Under the pieces are notes generated by a model, which saw only the letters and a program-made list of their open reading frames with translations, made no database searches and was not told the origin of the DNA. The translations under genes and the position numbers were made by a program. From contig JAGDZV010000003.1 in the NCBI GenBank assembly GCA_049115495.1, positions 62,001 through 126,000 on the forward strand: a stretch of 64,000 nt of DNA, in the 5' to 3' direction. This DNA comes from JACPUW01 sp049115495 (GTDB taxonomy: Bacteria; Bacteroidota; Bacteroidia; CAILMK01; JACPUW01). How positions within the stretch are numbered: position 1 is the first letter of the stretch; each line of letters opens with the position of its first letter. This document shows, in pieces, positions 32,055-41,835 of this stretch.

Positions 32055-33293
32055 TTAGTCAAACTTGTAGGCAAATTTTAATAATCCACCCGATTGAGCA
32101 TGTATACTGTTATTTAGCTGCAATATTCCGTTGATTGTACATTCTAAGCTTACTTTACTTGAGTTATATCCAAAATTTACTCCAGAAGATAAGCCGCCAA
32201 ACGCGCCATTTCCAATATTGAGTCCACTAGTTACTTTTTGTCCTAAATATCTTGAGTAAATCAAATTGAAAACGGGCTCTTTGCTATAATTAGGTAAATA
32301 GAACATATTAAACCTAAATCGGTCTTTTTCTCCGCCCATAATAGATGCGTTGAATACAAGTCTAAGTGGCTGATAAAAAGTAAACTGGTTGGCTATGTTT
32401 TGGGGTGTTAAAATACTCAGAAGACTATCAGTTTCTGAATCAATATTTCTACCTCCTAAAGAACTTAGGTCGTTATACTCGAGTTCAACCCCAGAGTAGG
32501 AAATATCGCCACTTTTAGCACCCGCCTGAAAAGTCTCATTTTTATAGAAAGTAAGTCCAAAATCTTTAATGCCAAATTCAATTGTTGAACTTCCATTTGA
32601 AAAGTACAATTCAGCAAGAATATCACCAGAAAATCCCGTGCCAGTAAAAGGGGTTGGTGATGTTTGCAAAGCGAAATCATAATTGTAAACCAAGGTCAAA
32701 TATTCCGCATTTTCTTCTGTAAATAAACTAGAGTTTATAGCTGATAAATTTACAAAAGACCCAGATTGAAATACATTAAGTGAAGGTTTAAGTAAAATGC
32801 TTATTCTATTGTAATTGATAAGTTTACTAGCTCCAATAGAAAAGCCTGTTTGGGTTAAGTAGGTTAATGAAGAATTGTTTACAAATGCTGTTTCTCCCTT
32901 GTAAACCGAGTTGCCGTAGGCAAGTAAACCCAATACATCATAATCAATATTGGTGTGCAAAAGGTTATTGTTGAATATGCCAATTGCTAGGGCAAAGTTC
33001 TGCTTTAAAGGTAATTGGTATTGCAGTCTGTGTTCGTCAGTATATAAAAGTGAATTTACCATGCTTGCACCAAGTAGCATTTCTTGAAACAAGCTTGAGC
33101 TCAATACAGGTTTTTGAATGAATCCATACATTTCATTGGCAGAAAGAAATGTAGACGAATAGTGAACATCAGAGCTTATGACTATACCTTTTGTAAGGCT
33201 TGCATTATTTGTTTTTAGCGTATCGTTTTGCCCTTGTACTGTGCCAATTGAAGAAACAATTATGCTAATCAGTAGTTGTAATCGTATAATCAA
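32055..33293 (-). CDS. Putative outer-membrane barrel, partner of the upstream lipoprotein
   Basis: A 412-residue protein with a signal peptide (IVSSIGTVQGQ, cleavage at about residue 22) and a long series of amphipathic strands. It has the end LLKFAYKFD expected of a barrel. The start is TTG at 33293, 29 bp inside the end of the upstream lipoprotein gene, so translation is probably coupled. I think of the DUF5723-type Bacteroidetes barrels but the resemblance is weak. Function is unknown. Confidence 0.68.
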   Translation of the reverse strand: MIIRLQLLISIIVSSIGTVQGQNDTLKTNNASLTKGIVISSDVHYSSTFLSANEMYGFIQKPVLSSSLFQEMLLGASMVNSLLYTDEHRLQYQLPLKQNFALAIGIFNNNLLHTNIDYDVLGLLAYGNSVYKGETAFVNNSSLTYLTQTGFSIGASKLINYNRISILLKPSLNVFQSGSFVNLSAINSSLFTEENAEYLTLVYNYDFALQTSPTPFTGTGFSGDILAELYFSNGSSTIEFGIKDFGLTFYKNETFQAGAKSGDISYSGVELEYNDLSSLGGRNIDSETDSLLSILTPQNIANQFTFYQPLRLVFNASIMGGEKDRFRFNMFYLPNYSKEPVFNLIYSRYLGQKVTSGLNIGNGAFGGLSSGVNFGYNSSKVSLECTINGILQLNNSIHAQSGGLLKFAYKFD

Positions 33294-35331
33294 TGTCAGT
33301 AGTTAGTTTAATATCTATTGAATATGAATCGTACAAAGTGTATGCTCTTACCGCATTTGAATTAAATCTTGTAACCACTATGGCCTTTTTTGAGTGAACA
33401 ATTCTATCAAGTTGATCATTATTTAGCGATTCGGTAAAAACAGTTTTAGAAGGTTCTGTTATTTTATCTCCAAAGTCAGGTAAAAGACCAGGTAGTGCCA
33501 CAGTTTCATTATTAAACAAGGTGTCTATTGGTAAATCGTTTTCATCAAGAAGAATGAAATCTACATTGCTGGTGTAAGGGTAGCCATTATAAACTATTAA
33601 GTTCAGGTTTAAACTACCAAGGTTTTCTACATCAGTAAAACTTTCAAAACTTACATTGAAAGTATCGACCATAGAAAGGTTTTTTGGTTCAACATTCATT
33701 GGAATATCCAAAACAACTGAAGCTTTGATCTCACTAGTCGAATAAACAAAATCGTTGAAATTCGCTACATTTCCATTTGGATTAACATCAAGGTCGAGCG
33801 AATAAGAAATATCGACAGGTAAATTTTCAATGAATTCATCAACATTTGAATTTGATGAATTAAAATCATAAGATTTTACAAAAGGTGTACTTGGATCCGT
33901 AGCCCTATTCATTTCAATTTCATTATCCAAAATACTGCTTGTTAATAATACAGATCCTCCTTGTTTATTTATTGACCCTATTTCTTTAAATGTTGCTTTT
34001 GCATCTAAACCTGAGCTATTCTCAAGTAATAATTGCATGTTAAGGTCTTTAATGTCAAGAATTCCATCTAGTTTTCTAAATACGTCAATACTTTGTTTTT
34101 CTGGACCAAAACTAAAGGTGTCTTTACCCAAATAACCTCTTACGTATGAAGGTTTAATATCTAATAGACCAATGTAAAGGGTTATACTGTCGTTTTTTGA
34201 AATACGCTTTAGCTCTCCGCTCGAATCAATTCTGGCAACCAATCGGTTATGAAAACTATTCGTTTCTGTCCATCCTTCGCCCCGTTTGCCTTTTAATATT
34301 ACATCGTACCCGGCAAGCGATACCGTTTTTGTTTCAGAGTATGGATTGCCACTTGTGGCAGGTGGTACTTCAAAATTTTGAACCACAGTATCACCATCAT
34401 CAATTAGGGCAGGTAATTCAAAAGTTACAAAGATGGTTTCATCTACATTGCTTTCTACTTGCATAAAAAGTGTTCCTTCGGCAATAGACATTTCAGTTAT
34501 TTCAGGGCCTCCAAAGTCATAGTCCCAGCTTAAGTCTATGTCAATTACATCTTGGGCCGGGAATACCGCTTTGGCTTCAAATGCCTTTAAGTCTTTTACA
34601 CTTACTTCAAAATTTACAGCATCTTTTGCTCTAATTAGAACAGGGGTGTCTGAAGCAACAGTTTCAACCCTAACCAATTCTCCAATCATCAAGCCTTCAG
34701 CATAAATACCAGTCATATCAGCACTGTCAATCTGAGTTTCGCCCGGTTTAATATTGAAAAACTCCATTTCGGCTACTTCAGCATTGTCGCTTTTATTGCT
34801 GAGAACAAATTTCATGTAAGCCAATTCTACAGGAAATCCATTTACTACTTTCAAAAACATTTTACCAGACTCAAGCAGGGCACTTTCAAAAAAGGTATTG
34901 GCATCAACATCAACTTTGGTAACATTATCAAGTTCAAGCGCAGGTACATTAACCGTTTGGCCATTTAGAATTTGAGCAGGAGGGTATGCCTGCGCTAAAG
35001 TAACATCGGCTTCTAATGCTGTATTTGATAATCTAATGGTTTCTAAAGAAGCTTTGTGAAAATCTTCTCGGTTTGGAATTTCTAAATAGTCTATTGGATA
35101 ACTGCTGTAGATGTCAAGGTCATATACCAAATGTATTTGTCCTTCTTCATTCAAAACATAGTTTTCTGGAGCCACAAAATTTTCGAGAGATAGCGAGGTA
35201 GATGCTATAGGTGTACTTAGGTTAAGTTTTTGATTTTCAATTGTTAGTTCTCTTACACAAGAAGAAACGATTAAAGCCCCAAAGGCAAAGGTTAGGACTT
35301 GTTTTAGATGTTTAAATTTTTTCACCACCAC
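33265..35331 (-). CDS. Large lipoprotein of unknown function
   Basis: A 688-residue lipoprotein with lipobox VSSC at about residue 25, followed by a very beta-rich, acidic body. Several Ig-like segments seem to repeat (LDIYSSYPIDYLEIPN, LDLDVNPNGNVANFNDF, FNVSFESFTDVENLGSLNLN). The start is one of three consecutive GTG codons (35331, 35328, 35325); any gives nearly the same protein. It begins 13 bp after the priA stop and overlaps the barrel gene by 29 bp, so I read lipoprotein and barrel as a surface-exposed pair. I do not recognise the family. Confidence 0.72.
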   Translation of the reverse strand: MVVKKFKHLKQVLTFAFGALIVSSCVRELTIENQKLNLSTPIASTSLSLENFVAPENYVLNEEGQIHLVYDLDIYSSYPIDYLEIPNREDFHKASLETIRLSNTALEADVTLAQAYPPAQILNGQTVNVPALELDNVTKVDVDANTFFESALLESGKMFLKVVNGFPVELAYMKFVLSNKSDNAEVAEMEFFNIKPGETQIDSADMTGIYAEGLMIGELVRVETVASDTPVLIRAKDAVNFEVSVKDLKAFEAKAVFPAQDVIDIDLSWDYDFGGPEITEMSIAEGTLFMQVESNVDETIFVTFELPALIDDGDTVVQNFEVPPATSGNPYSETKTVSLAGYDVILKGKRGEGWTETNSFHNRLVARIDSSGELKRISKNDSITLYIGLLDIKPSYVRGYLGKDTFSFGPEKQSIDVFRKLDGILDIKDLNMQLLLENSSGLDAKATFKEIGSINKQGGSVLLTSSILDNEIEMNRATDPSTPFVKSYDFNSSNSNVDEFIENLPVDISYSLDLDVNPNGNVANFNDFVYSTSEIKASVVLDIPMNVEPKNLSMVDTFNVSFESFTDVENLGSLNLNLIVYNGYPYTSNVDFILLDENDLPIDTLFNNETVALPGLLPDFGDKITEPSKTVFTESLNNDQLDRIVHSKKAIVVTRFNSNAVRAYTLYDSYSIDIKLTTDIDYTITTTD

Positions 35332-35343
35332 AAAGATGCTAAT

Positions 35344-37869
35344 TTAATAAGGGTCAACGTCTACAATGTAGTCAACTGATTTGGCATTAGGGGTACTTTT
35401 GGTTTGATCAATGGCCATAATTAAGGCCTTTTTAGATTTTTGTAAAATATCTGGTGCAATATCAAGCTTTAACAAAAGTATTTTGTGATATCTGTTTTTT
35501 AATCTTGGGCTGGGACCAAATTCAGGTCCAAAAATATTTTTACGCGGTAAATATTTTGAAATATTGGCAAAAAGAACATCAGCAGCGACATTTACCTTTT
35601 CAATTTTTGTGTGCCTTACTGTAATTTTTATGAGCCTGAAAAATGGTGGATATTTAAAAACATGGCGTTGTTGAATTTCTGTTGCATAAAATTGCTTTTG
35701 GTTGTGGGTGAGTAATAATTGGTATAAGTAATGGTCAGGCTGATATGTTTGTACCACCACTTCGCCTTGTTCACCTTTTCTGCCGGACCTTCCTGCTACT
35801 TGCACAAGCATTTGAAACGTACGTTCTGCTGCCCTAAAATCCGGATAATGCAAACTACTATCGCCTGAAATAACACCAACCAACTTCACATTATCAAAAT
35901 CAAGGCCTTTTGTAACCATTTGAGTTCCCACGAGAATATCAATGCTTCGGTTTTCAACATTTTTAATTATGTCTTCGAGGCTATTTTTCTTTCTAGTGGT
36001 ATCTAGGTCCATACGCTGAACTCTATTTTGAGGAAAAAGAATCTCAAGTTCGTCTTCAATTCTTTCTGTTCCTGTGCCTTTCATTCTAAGTTCATATTGG
36101 CCACAGTTATTGCACTTTTTTGGTACGCCAGATGAATAACCACAGTAATGACAACTTAAAGTTTGATTGTATTTATGGTAGGTTAATGTAATGTCGCAAT
36201 TTTTACAAAAAGGAACCCAACCACAGGTGCCACATTCAATTATTGGGGCATAGCCGCGTCTGTTTTGAAATAAAATGGCTTGGTGCGATTGTTCTAAATG
36301 GCCGCTAAGTTTCATTTTAAGCTGGCGCGAAATATTGTTTTGTACCGCTTTGTTTTTCTGTTCTTTTCTAAGATCAATAAGCTCAATTCGCGGAATTTTA
36401 ACATCACCAAAACGTTTGCCCAAATAGACATAATGGAACTTGCCATTTTGTGCATTGTGGTAGGCTTCAATAGATGGGGTTGCTGAGCCTAAAATTACTG
36501 GAATTTGTAATTGATGTGCTAATACAATACCTGCATCTCGGCCATTGTATCTTGGAGCTGGATCATGTTGTTTAAAAGAGCTTTCATGTTCTTCGTCAAC
36601 TATTACAAACTTTAGATTTTTGAATGGCAGAAAAACGGAAGACCTGGCCCCAACAATGAGCTTGTATTTACCTTGCTTAATTCCCATCCAGAGTTCATAG
36701 CGTTCATTGTTGCTAAGCCTTGAATGATATACGGCTATTGAACTACCGTAAAACTCAGCTAGTCTATTAATTAATTGCGTAGTAAGGGCGATTTCTGGTA
36801 CAAGATAAAGGGCTTGTTTATCATGATCGGCTACATAATCTTTGAGCAATTGCACATAAACAAGGGTTTTGCCACTGCCTGTAATGCCATGAAACAAAAC
36901 TGTTTTGTTTTGCCTAATGCCTTCTTTTATTTGTTCAACAGATTTTTTTTGATAGTCATTGAGTTTAAATTCTACTGCTTGCTGAGCTTTAATTTTCCAT
37001 CGGTCAACAATTACTTCAAACTCAACAAGTATTTCTTTTTTTATGAGCGATTTTAATGAAGATTGATTTACATGTTCATGCTTTACCAACTCTCTCTTTA
37101 AAACACTTGTTGTATCACCCTTAATTAATAAAAATGCGGTAAGTGTATCACTTTGCTTCTGGCTGCTTTTTTTCGACTCTAAAACTTCAAAAATGGCATT
37201 TAATGTTTCGTCGTCTTCATACTCTGTATTTAACCTAAGTCTTTTCTCTGTTTTGGGCCTGTATTGGTGTTTAATGTCTTCTTTGGTAAGAATTATGCCT
37301 TTGTAGTGTAGCGATCTAATAACAGGCATTACGTTACCAATATTTAGCAGAAGTTGTATATCACTTAGGCTTAATTCATTTTCATTTTCAAGAGCATTAA
37401 TGCAGAGATTTTCATTGCTTGTAAACTCAAAGTCTTTTATTTTTTCTTTAAAAGTAGGGTGTAATACTACATGTGTTTCGCTCTTAAGCTTTAGGTAGCT
37501 TGGCATTGCAGCCTCCATTACATCACCCAAATTGCACAAGTAATATTTTGATACCCAATCCCAAAATTTCAGTTGCCTAGCGCTCACCAAGGCGTCTTCA
37601 TCCAAAACTTCAAGTAGGTATTTTACATTGTAATCTTTTGGTGCCTTTTGGTGTACTTCAGTAATTAGTCCGGTATAAATATGGCGTTTGCCAAATTGAA
37701 CTGTTACTCTTACACCAAGTTTTACCTCAGTTTCAAGATTGCGTGGAATTCTGTAGGTAAATGTATCTTCAACAGCCAAAGGCAGCAATACTTGCGCAAA
37801 CAAGGTATGATTATGAGCATTATTTGGCGATTCGTTGAATTCTAATTGCACTTTTGCAATATATGGCAT
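35344..37869 (-). CDS. priA: Primosomal protein N' (PriA helicase)
   Basis: An 841-residue replication-restart helicase. Seen are an N-terminal DNA-binding region (VLLPLAVEDTFTYRIP), Walker A VLFHGITGSGKTLVY, DEEH box VIVDEEHESSFKQ, GSATPSIEAYH, four zinc-binding cysteine pairs (CGTCGWVPFCKNCD, CHYCGY, CNNCG) and GTQMVTKGLDFDNV. ATG 37869 is chosen; the next in-frame start, 37932, would overlap the divergent rfbD start and adds residues not expected in the family. PriA reloads the replicative helicase at stalled forks. Confidence 0.95.
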   Translation of the reverse strand: MPYIAKVQLEFNESPNNAHNHTLFAQVLLPLAVEDTFTYRIPRNLETEVKLGVRVTVQFGKRHIYTGLITEVHQKAPKDYNVKYLLEVLDEDALVSARQLKFWDWVSKYYLCNLGDVMEAAMPSYLKLKSETHVVLHPTFKEKIKDFEFTSNENLCINALENENELSLSDIQLLLNIGNVMPVIRSLHYKGIILTKEDIKHQYRPKTEKRLRLNTEYEDDETLNAIFEVLESKKSSQKQSDTLTAFLLIKGDTTSVLKRELVKHEHVNQSSLKSLIKKEILVEFEVIVDRWKIKAQQAVEFKLNDYQKKSVEQIKEGIRQNKTVLFHGITGSGKTLVYVQLLKDYVADHDKQALYLVPEIALTTQLINRLAEFYGSSIAVYHSRLSNNERYELWMGIKQGKYKLIVGARSSVFLPFKNLKFVIVDEEHESSFKQHDPAPRYNGRDAGIVLAHQLQIPVILGSATPSIEAYHNAQNGKFHYVYLGKRFGDVKIPRIELIDLRKEQKNKAVQNNISRQLKMKLSGHLEQSHQAILFQNRRGYAPIIECGTCGWVPFCKNCDITLTYHKYNQTLSCHYCGYSSGVPKKCNNCGQYELRMKGTGTERIEDELEILFPQNRVQRMDLDTTRKKNSLEDIIKNVENRSIDILVGTQMVTKGLDFDNVKLVGVISGDSSLHYPDFRAAERTFQMLVQVAGRSGRKGEQGEVVVQTYQPDHYLYQLLLTHNQKQFYATEIQQRHVFKYPPFFRLIKITVRHTKIEKVNVAADVLFANISKYLPRKNIFGPEFGPSPRLKNRYHKILLLKLDIAPDILQKSKKALIMAIDQTKSTPNAKSVDYIVDVDPY

Positions 37870-37923
37870 GCAGGTATTTGGTTGTGCCGGCAAGTGTAAA
37901 TAAGTATTAACATCTTTGTAATT

Positions 37924-38796
37924 ATGAGCCAAAACAAATTAGTAATTGTAACAGGAGCCAATGGCCAATTGGGTTGGGAAATGCAACAAGCAGCCAAAAA
38001 TGCTGGCCAGTTTGAATTTAGGTTTTTTGGTAGTAAAGATTTGGACATTACCGACTTTGAGGCGGTGGGCTTATTAATAGATAAAGTAAAACCACAATAC
38101 ATAGTGAATTGCGCAGCATACACAGCTGTAGACAAAGCTGAAGATGAAGAAAATCTTGCTTTTAGAATTAATGGCGATGCCGTTGGAAATCTGGCCAAAT
38201 GTGCTTCTAATGTTAACGCCACTTTGCTTCACATAAGCACAGATTATGTTTTTAATGGTAATGCTCAAACTCCATATACTCCGATTGAAAAATGTGAACC
38301 TATTGGTGTTTATGGAAAATCAAAGTATGAAGGTGAAAAGCAGATTCATGAAATGGCCAACAGCGCGATAATAATTAGAACGGCGTGGGTTTACAGCAGC
38401 CATGGAAATAATTTTGTTAAGACCATGTTGCGTTTAGGAAAAGATAAAAATGAACTTGGTATAGTTTCAGATCAAATTGGTGGACCAACATATGCTAAAG
38501 ACTTGGCACTAAATCTGGTTGAATTGATAAGAAATGGTGTAAAACCGAGTGGGGTAGAAGTTCATCATTTTACAAATGATGGTGTTTGTAGCTGGGCTCA
38601 GTTTGCACTTGAAATATTTAAGTTAGGTAAAATTGAATGTAAAGTGAATTTTATTAAAACTGAAGATTATCCTACAAAAGCACAAAGGCCAAAATATAGT
38701 GTATTAAGTAATGATAGCTTATTGCAGAAATATCCTTTTTTAACCAATAGAAACTGGAAAATGGCTTTGGAAGAATGTGTGGGCAAACTTAGTTAA
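37924..38796 (+). CDS. rfbD: dTDP-4-dehydrorhamnose reductase
   Basis: A 290-residue short-chain dehydrogenase that reduces dTDP-4-keto-rhamnose, the last step of dTDP-L-rhamnose synthesis for cell-surface sugars. Motifs are VTGANGQLGWEM for NADPH binding, IVNCAAYTAVDKAEDE, the STDYVFNG stretch, the catalytic YGKSKYEGE and VSDQIGGPTYAKDLA. It stands alone here; rfbA, B and C are not in the window. Its end overlaps the convergent LON-domain gene by 8 bp. Confidence 0.95.
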   Translation: MSQNKLVIVTGANGQLGWEMQQAAKNAGQFEFRFFGSKDLDITDFEAVGLLIDKVKPQYIVNCAAYTAVDKAEDEENLAFRINGDAVGNLAKCASNVNATLLHISTDYVFNGNAQTPYTPIEKCEPIGVYGKSKYEGEKQIHEMANSAIIIRTAWVYSSHGNNFVKTMLRLGKDKNELGIVSDQIGGPTYAKDLALNLVELIRNGVKPSGVEVHHFTNDGVCSWAQFALEIFKLGKIECKVNFIKTEDYPTKAQRPKYSVLSNDSLLQKYPFLTNRNWKMALEECVGKLS

Positions 38797-39367
38797 GCTG
38801 ATAAATTGATTTTTGAGATTTTTTGACGGCAAGGAATTTTAAAATTCTGGTAAGAAGTTGCTCGCGCTCTTCTTGATTGTCTCTTGATATAACTGCAACT
38901 GAAAGTTCAGGTCTTAGATTTAGCCAATTAAGCAATTCAAGAAGTTTTATTTGAGGGTTAAAACCGTAAATCTCAGTTTCAGTAATTTTTGAAAAGTAGT
39001 GAATAATTGAAGGGTTCACTATTTTTTCATCTTCAAAATCTAAAATGTTTACATCGGCTTCATTTAGGCTATTGCCAAGATTCCTTTTAGAATACTTGGT
39101 AATTCTAAAGAGTTTTAAACCTTCAACTTTTACTCTGGTAAACCCCTTTTTCTCATTTTGATAAACGGATAATACTTTGGCTGAACAGCCATAAACATTA
39201 AAGTCTTCGCAAAACCAAAAAGGAACTCCAATTTCTTTGTTAAGAAGAAGTGAGTCGTGTAGTTGTTCGTAGTAAAGCGCGTTGTTAATTACTATACTAT
39301 AGGTACCCCTAGGAAAAATGAATTTTTTAACGGGTACAATGGGAAAAGCTGCTTTAAGAGTTTTCAC
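38789..39367 (-). CDS. LON substrate-binding-domain-like protein
   Basis: A 192-residue soluble protein without ATPase or peptidase domains. The N-terminal half (FPIVPVKKFIFPRGTYSIVI, then YEQLHDSLLLNKEIGVPF) has the strand order of the LON N-terminal domain; it continues with GFTRVKVEGLKLFRITKYSK and a helical tail. Free-standing LON domains are widespread and of unsettled role. The match is by pattern only, so the assignment is moderate. It lies 79 bp from the mscS gene, separated by that gene's terminator. Confidence 0.7.
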   Translation of the reverse strand: MKTLKAAFPIVPVKKFIFPRGTYSIVINNALYYEQLHDSLLLNKEIGVPFWFCEDFNVYGCSAKVLSVYQNEKKGFTRVKVEGLKLFRITKYSKRNLGNSLNEADVNILDFEDEKIVNPSIIHYFSKITETEIYGFNPQIKLLELLNWLNLRPELSVAVISRDNQEEREQLLTRILKFLAVKKSQKSIYQLN

Positions 39368-39391
39368 TTTGAAATAATTTTAACGCAAAAT

Positions 39392-39419
39392 AAAAACCCT
39401 TAGACTAAGCTAAGGGTTT
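39392..39419 (-). terminator. Intrinsic terminator of mscS
   Basis: On the minus strand AAACCCTTAG / CTAAGGGTTT, a 10-bp perfect stem with a 6-base loop followed by TTATTTT, 27 bp after the mscS stop. Confidence 0.85.
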
Positions 39420-39445
39420 GTTCGTCGAAGATTCAACTTGTTTCA

Positions 39446-40252
39446 TCAGTTATTAGAAACGTGCACATCCATTTGAGGATAAGGAATTCCGATATTCTTT
39501 GAATCGAAAGTCTTTTTCACGTTTTCTTGCATGGCAAAGTATACACCCCAATAATCTCCAGAGTTTACCCAAACTCTTACTACGAAGTTTACCGAGCTAT
39601 CTGCCAATTCTTTTACCGCAACAAATGGTGCAGGGTCATTCATAATTCTATTATCGGCGGCAATTAGGTCATTAATTGTGCTTTTTGCTAAATCAATATC
39701 ATCATCATATCCGATTCCGAATACAAAATCTACTCTTCTGGTAGATTCAGATGAGTAGTTGATCATTGAACCCGTAGAAACAGGAGCATTTGGAATAAAA
39801 ATCTTTCTATTATCTCCAGTCATAAGAATGGTCTGAAAAATCTGAATTTCTTTAACAACGCCAGCATGGCCCTGTATTTCAACAAAGTCACCAACCTTGA
39901 ATGGTTTAAAGATTAAGAGCATAACGCCGCCGGCAAAATTTTGCAAAGTACCACTTAGTGCCATACCAACGGCTAAACCAGCAGCACCCAATATTGCAAT
40001 AAACGATGTCATTTCAATACCTAGTTGTCCTAAAGCCGCAATTACTACGGCAGCCTTGAGCATTGCTGAAACTATGCCACCTAAAAATCCTTTAAGTTCA
40101 GGAGACATTCCGCGTTTGTCAATAGCCTTCTTGGTTAGATTAGCCATTATGTTGGCAATCCAAAAACCAATAATTAATACTGCAACGGCAATTAACAGTT
40201 TAGTGCCATACATTACAACCATTTCCATGATTTCCTCTTGTGTAAAATTCAT
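39446..40252 (-). CDS. mscS: Small-conductance mechanosensitive channel
   Basis: A 268-residue channel with three membrane helices. The pore helix has the glycine-alanine pattern of MscS (ILGAAGLAVGMALSGTLQNFAGG) followed by KPFKVGDFVEIQGHAGVVKEI, the start of the cytoplasmic cage, and PNAPVSTGSMINYSS. The length and order suit E. coli-type MscS, which releases solutes on osmotic down-shock. It stands alone with its own terminator. Confidence 0.95.
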   Translation of the reverse strand: MNFTQEEIMEMVVMYGTKLLIAVAVLIIGFWIANIMANLTKKAIDKRGMSPELKGFLGGIVSAMLKAAVVIAALGQLGIEMTSFIAILGAAGLAVGMALSGTLQNFAGGVMLLIFKPFKVGDFVEIQGHAGVVKEIQIFQTILMTGDNRKIFIPNAPVSTGSMINYSSESTRRVDFVFGIGYDDDIDLAKSTINDLIAADNRIMNDPAPFVAVKELADSSVNFVVRVWVNSGDYWGVYFAMQENVKKTFDSKNIGIPYPQMDVHVSNN

Positions 40253-40407
40253 ACTTGCTTATTTAAAATTATAATACCTTAAGGTGCAAATGTCATTCAA
40301 TGCTTTAGGCTTTTCAAAATAATAATCATTGTTTCGATGAAAGTGCTTATATAGGCTTATTTACTTGCTACATTTGACATTCAATTCTACTTGAAAATTG
40401 GACTTAG

Positions 40408-41826
40408 ATGGATAAATACAGAACGCTTACTTTAAAAGAGAAAGCACTCTCAATAAATCTTGATCAAAAAATTTATGGGTCTTTTAGCGAAATAGGTGCA
40501 GGACAAGAAGTAGCCGCCAATTTTTTTCAAGCCGGGGGAGCATCAGGAACCATTGCGCATAGCACATCGGCTTACGATATGAAAATAAGCGACTCACTTT
40601 ATGGAGAAGCAAAAAGATATGTGTGCCAAGAGCGGCTAAAAACCATGCTCGAAATTGAGTTTAGTCAGTTGGTAGAAAAGTTACCGCATAGGTCTGATGA
40701 GTCAAAATTTTTCGCTTTCGCAGATACTATTGAAACCATTAATTATCATAAGAGCAACCAAGGCCATGGTTGGATGGGGATTAGTTATCAGCTTAGGCCA
40801 AACGGCCCGGTTAATGATGTGGTGTTACATGTAAAAATGCATGATAATGTTGCCTTATTGCAACAAAAGGCCTTAGGTAGGCTTGGGGTAAACCTTATTT
40901 ATGCTTCATTTCATTATTATCAAAATCCTGAGAAGTTTTTAGCTTCATTAATGGACGGCATTGATACTGGCAGATTGGAAATTGACATGTTGCGTTTTGA
41001 TGGTCCTGACTTTGAATATATAGACAATAGGTTAATGGCCTTGCAGTTGGTTAGAATGGGTTTTACCGAAGCAACAATTTTTGAACCAAATGGTGAAGTA
41101 CATCAACCTTCAGATGTTCTGTATAAAAAGAATGTTTTGGTACAAAGAGGAAGGTTTAGACCTGTGACTTGGGTTAACCTAAATATGTTTGAAGAAGGAT
41201 TAGAGCTTTTTAGAGCAGATCCTGAAGTAAATAATGATAAAATTGTTTGCCTATTTGAGCTAACGCTAAAAGATCTAAAAGCTGGCGGCAATATTGATCC
41301 TAAAGATTTTTTAGATAGAATTGATACTTTAAGAGCATTAGGACATAGGGTGCTTATTAGCAATTATGTGAAATACTACAAAATGGTGCAATACCTTACC
41401 TCAGTTAATAGAGGGTTTAAGGTAGGTGTAGTAATGGGTTTAAGAAACTTGAAGACAATTTTTGACGAGAGCTTTTATACCAATCTAAAAGGTGGAATTT
41501 TAGAAGCTTTTGGTTTAGGTTTCGGTAATAATGTGAAACTAATGGTGTATCCTGAAGTTGATCAAGAAACCAATGAAATGCACTTTGGAAGTGATTATGA
41601 AGTTCCGGGTAATTTGCAAGGTTTATTTCAATATATGCTTGATAATAATAAGTTTATTGACATTAAGAATGCCAATAAAGAAATCATGCATATTTTCTCA
41701 GATGAAGTATTGCACATGATTAAAAATGGTCAACCCGGCTGGGATAAATTGGTTCCACCTTCAGTTTCTGAAGTAATTAAAATGAAACAGTTATTTAATT
41801 ACCATGCACCAGAAGTAGTTGCCTAA
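40408..41826 (+). CDS. Conserved protein, often mislabelled nicotinate-nucleotide adenylyltransferase
   Basis: A 472-residue soluble protein beginning MDKYRTLTLKEKALSINLDQ, then IYGSFSEIGAGQEVAANFFQ and AGGASGTIAHSTSAYDMK. Further conserved-looking parts are FFAFADTIETINYH, GHGWMGISYQLRP and FGLGFGNNVKLMVYPE. I recall very similar proteins across Bacteroidetes and some other phyla labelled 'nicotinate-nucleotide adenylyltransferase'. No HxGH or other nucleotidyl-transferase motif is visible here, so I regard that label as unsupported. TACATTTG at 40369-40376 is a possible -7 box. Function is unknown. Confidence 0.75.
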   Translation: MDKYRTLTLKEKALSINLDQKIYGSFSEIGAGQEVAANFFQAGGASGTIAHSTSAYDMKISDSLYGEAKRYVCQERLKTMLEIEFSQLVEKLPHRSDESKFFAFADTIETINYHKSNQGHGWMGISYQLRPNGPVNDVVLHVKMHDNVALLQQKALGRLGVNLIYASFHYYQNPEKFLASLMDGIDTGRLEIDMLRFDGPDFEYIDNRLMALQLVRMGFTEATIFEPNGEVHQPSDVLYKKNVLVQRGRFRPVTWVNLNMFEEGLELFRADPEVNNDKIVCLFELTLKDLKAGGNIDPKDFLDRIDTLRALGHRVLISNYVKYYKMVQYLTSVNRGFKVGVVMGLRNLKTIFDESFYTNLKGGILEAFGLGFGNNVKLMVYPEVDQETNEMHFGSDYEVPGNLQGLFQYMLDNNKFIDIKNANKEIMHIFSDEVLHMIKNGQPGWDKLVPPSVSEVIKMKQLFNYHAPEVVA

Positions 41827-41835
41827 AACCGATTT

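Noticed and set aside
36298..36486. Small reading frames opposite priA and other large genes
   Set aside because: They are shadows of longer, clearly conserved genes and have no protein-like features.
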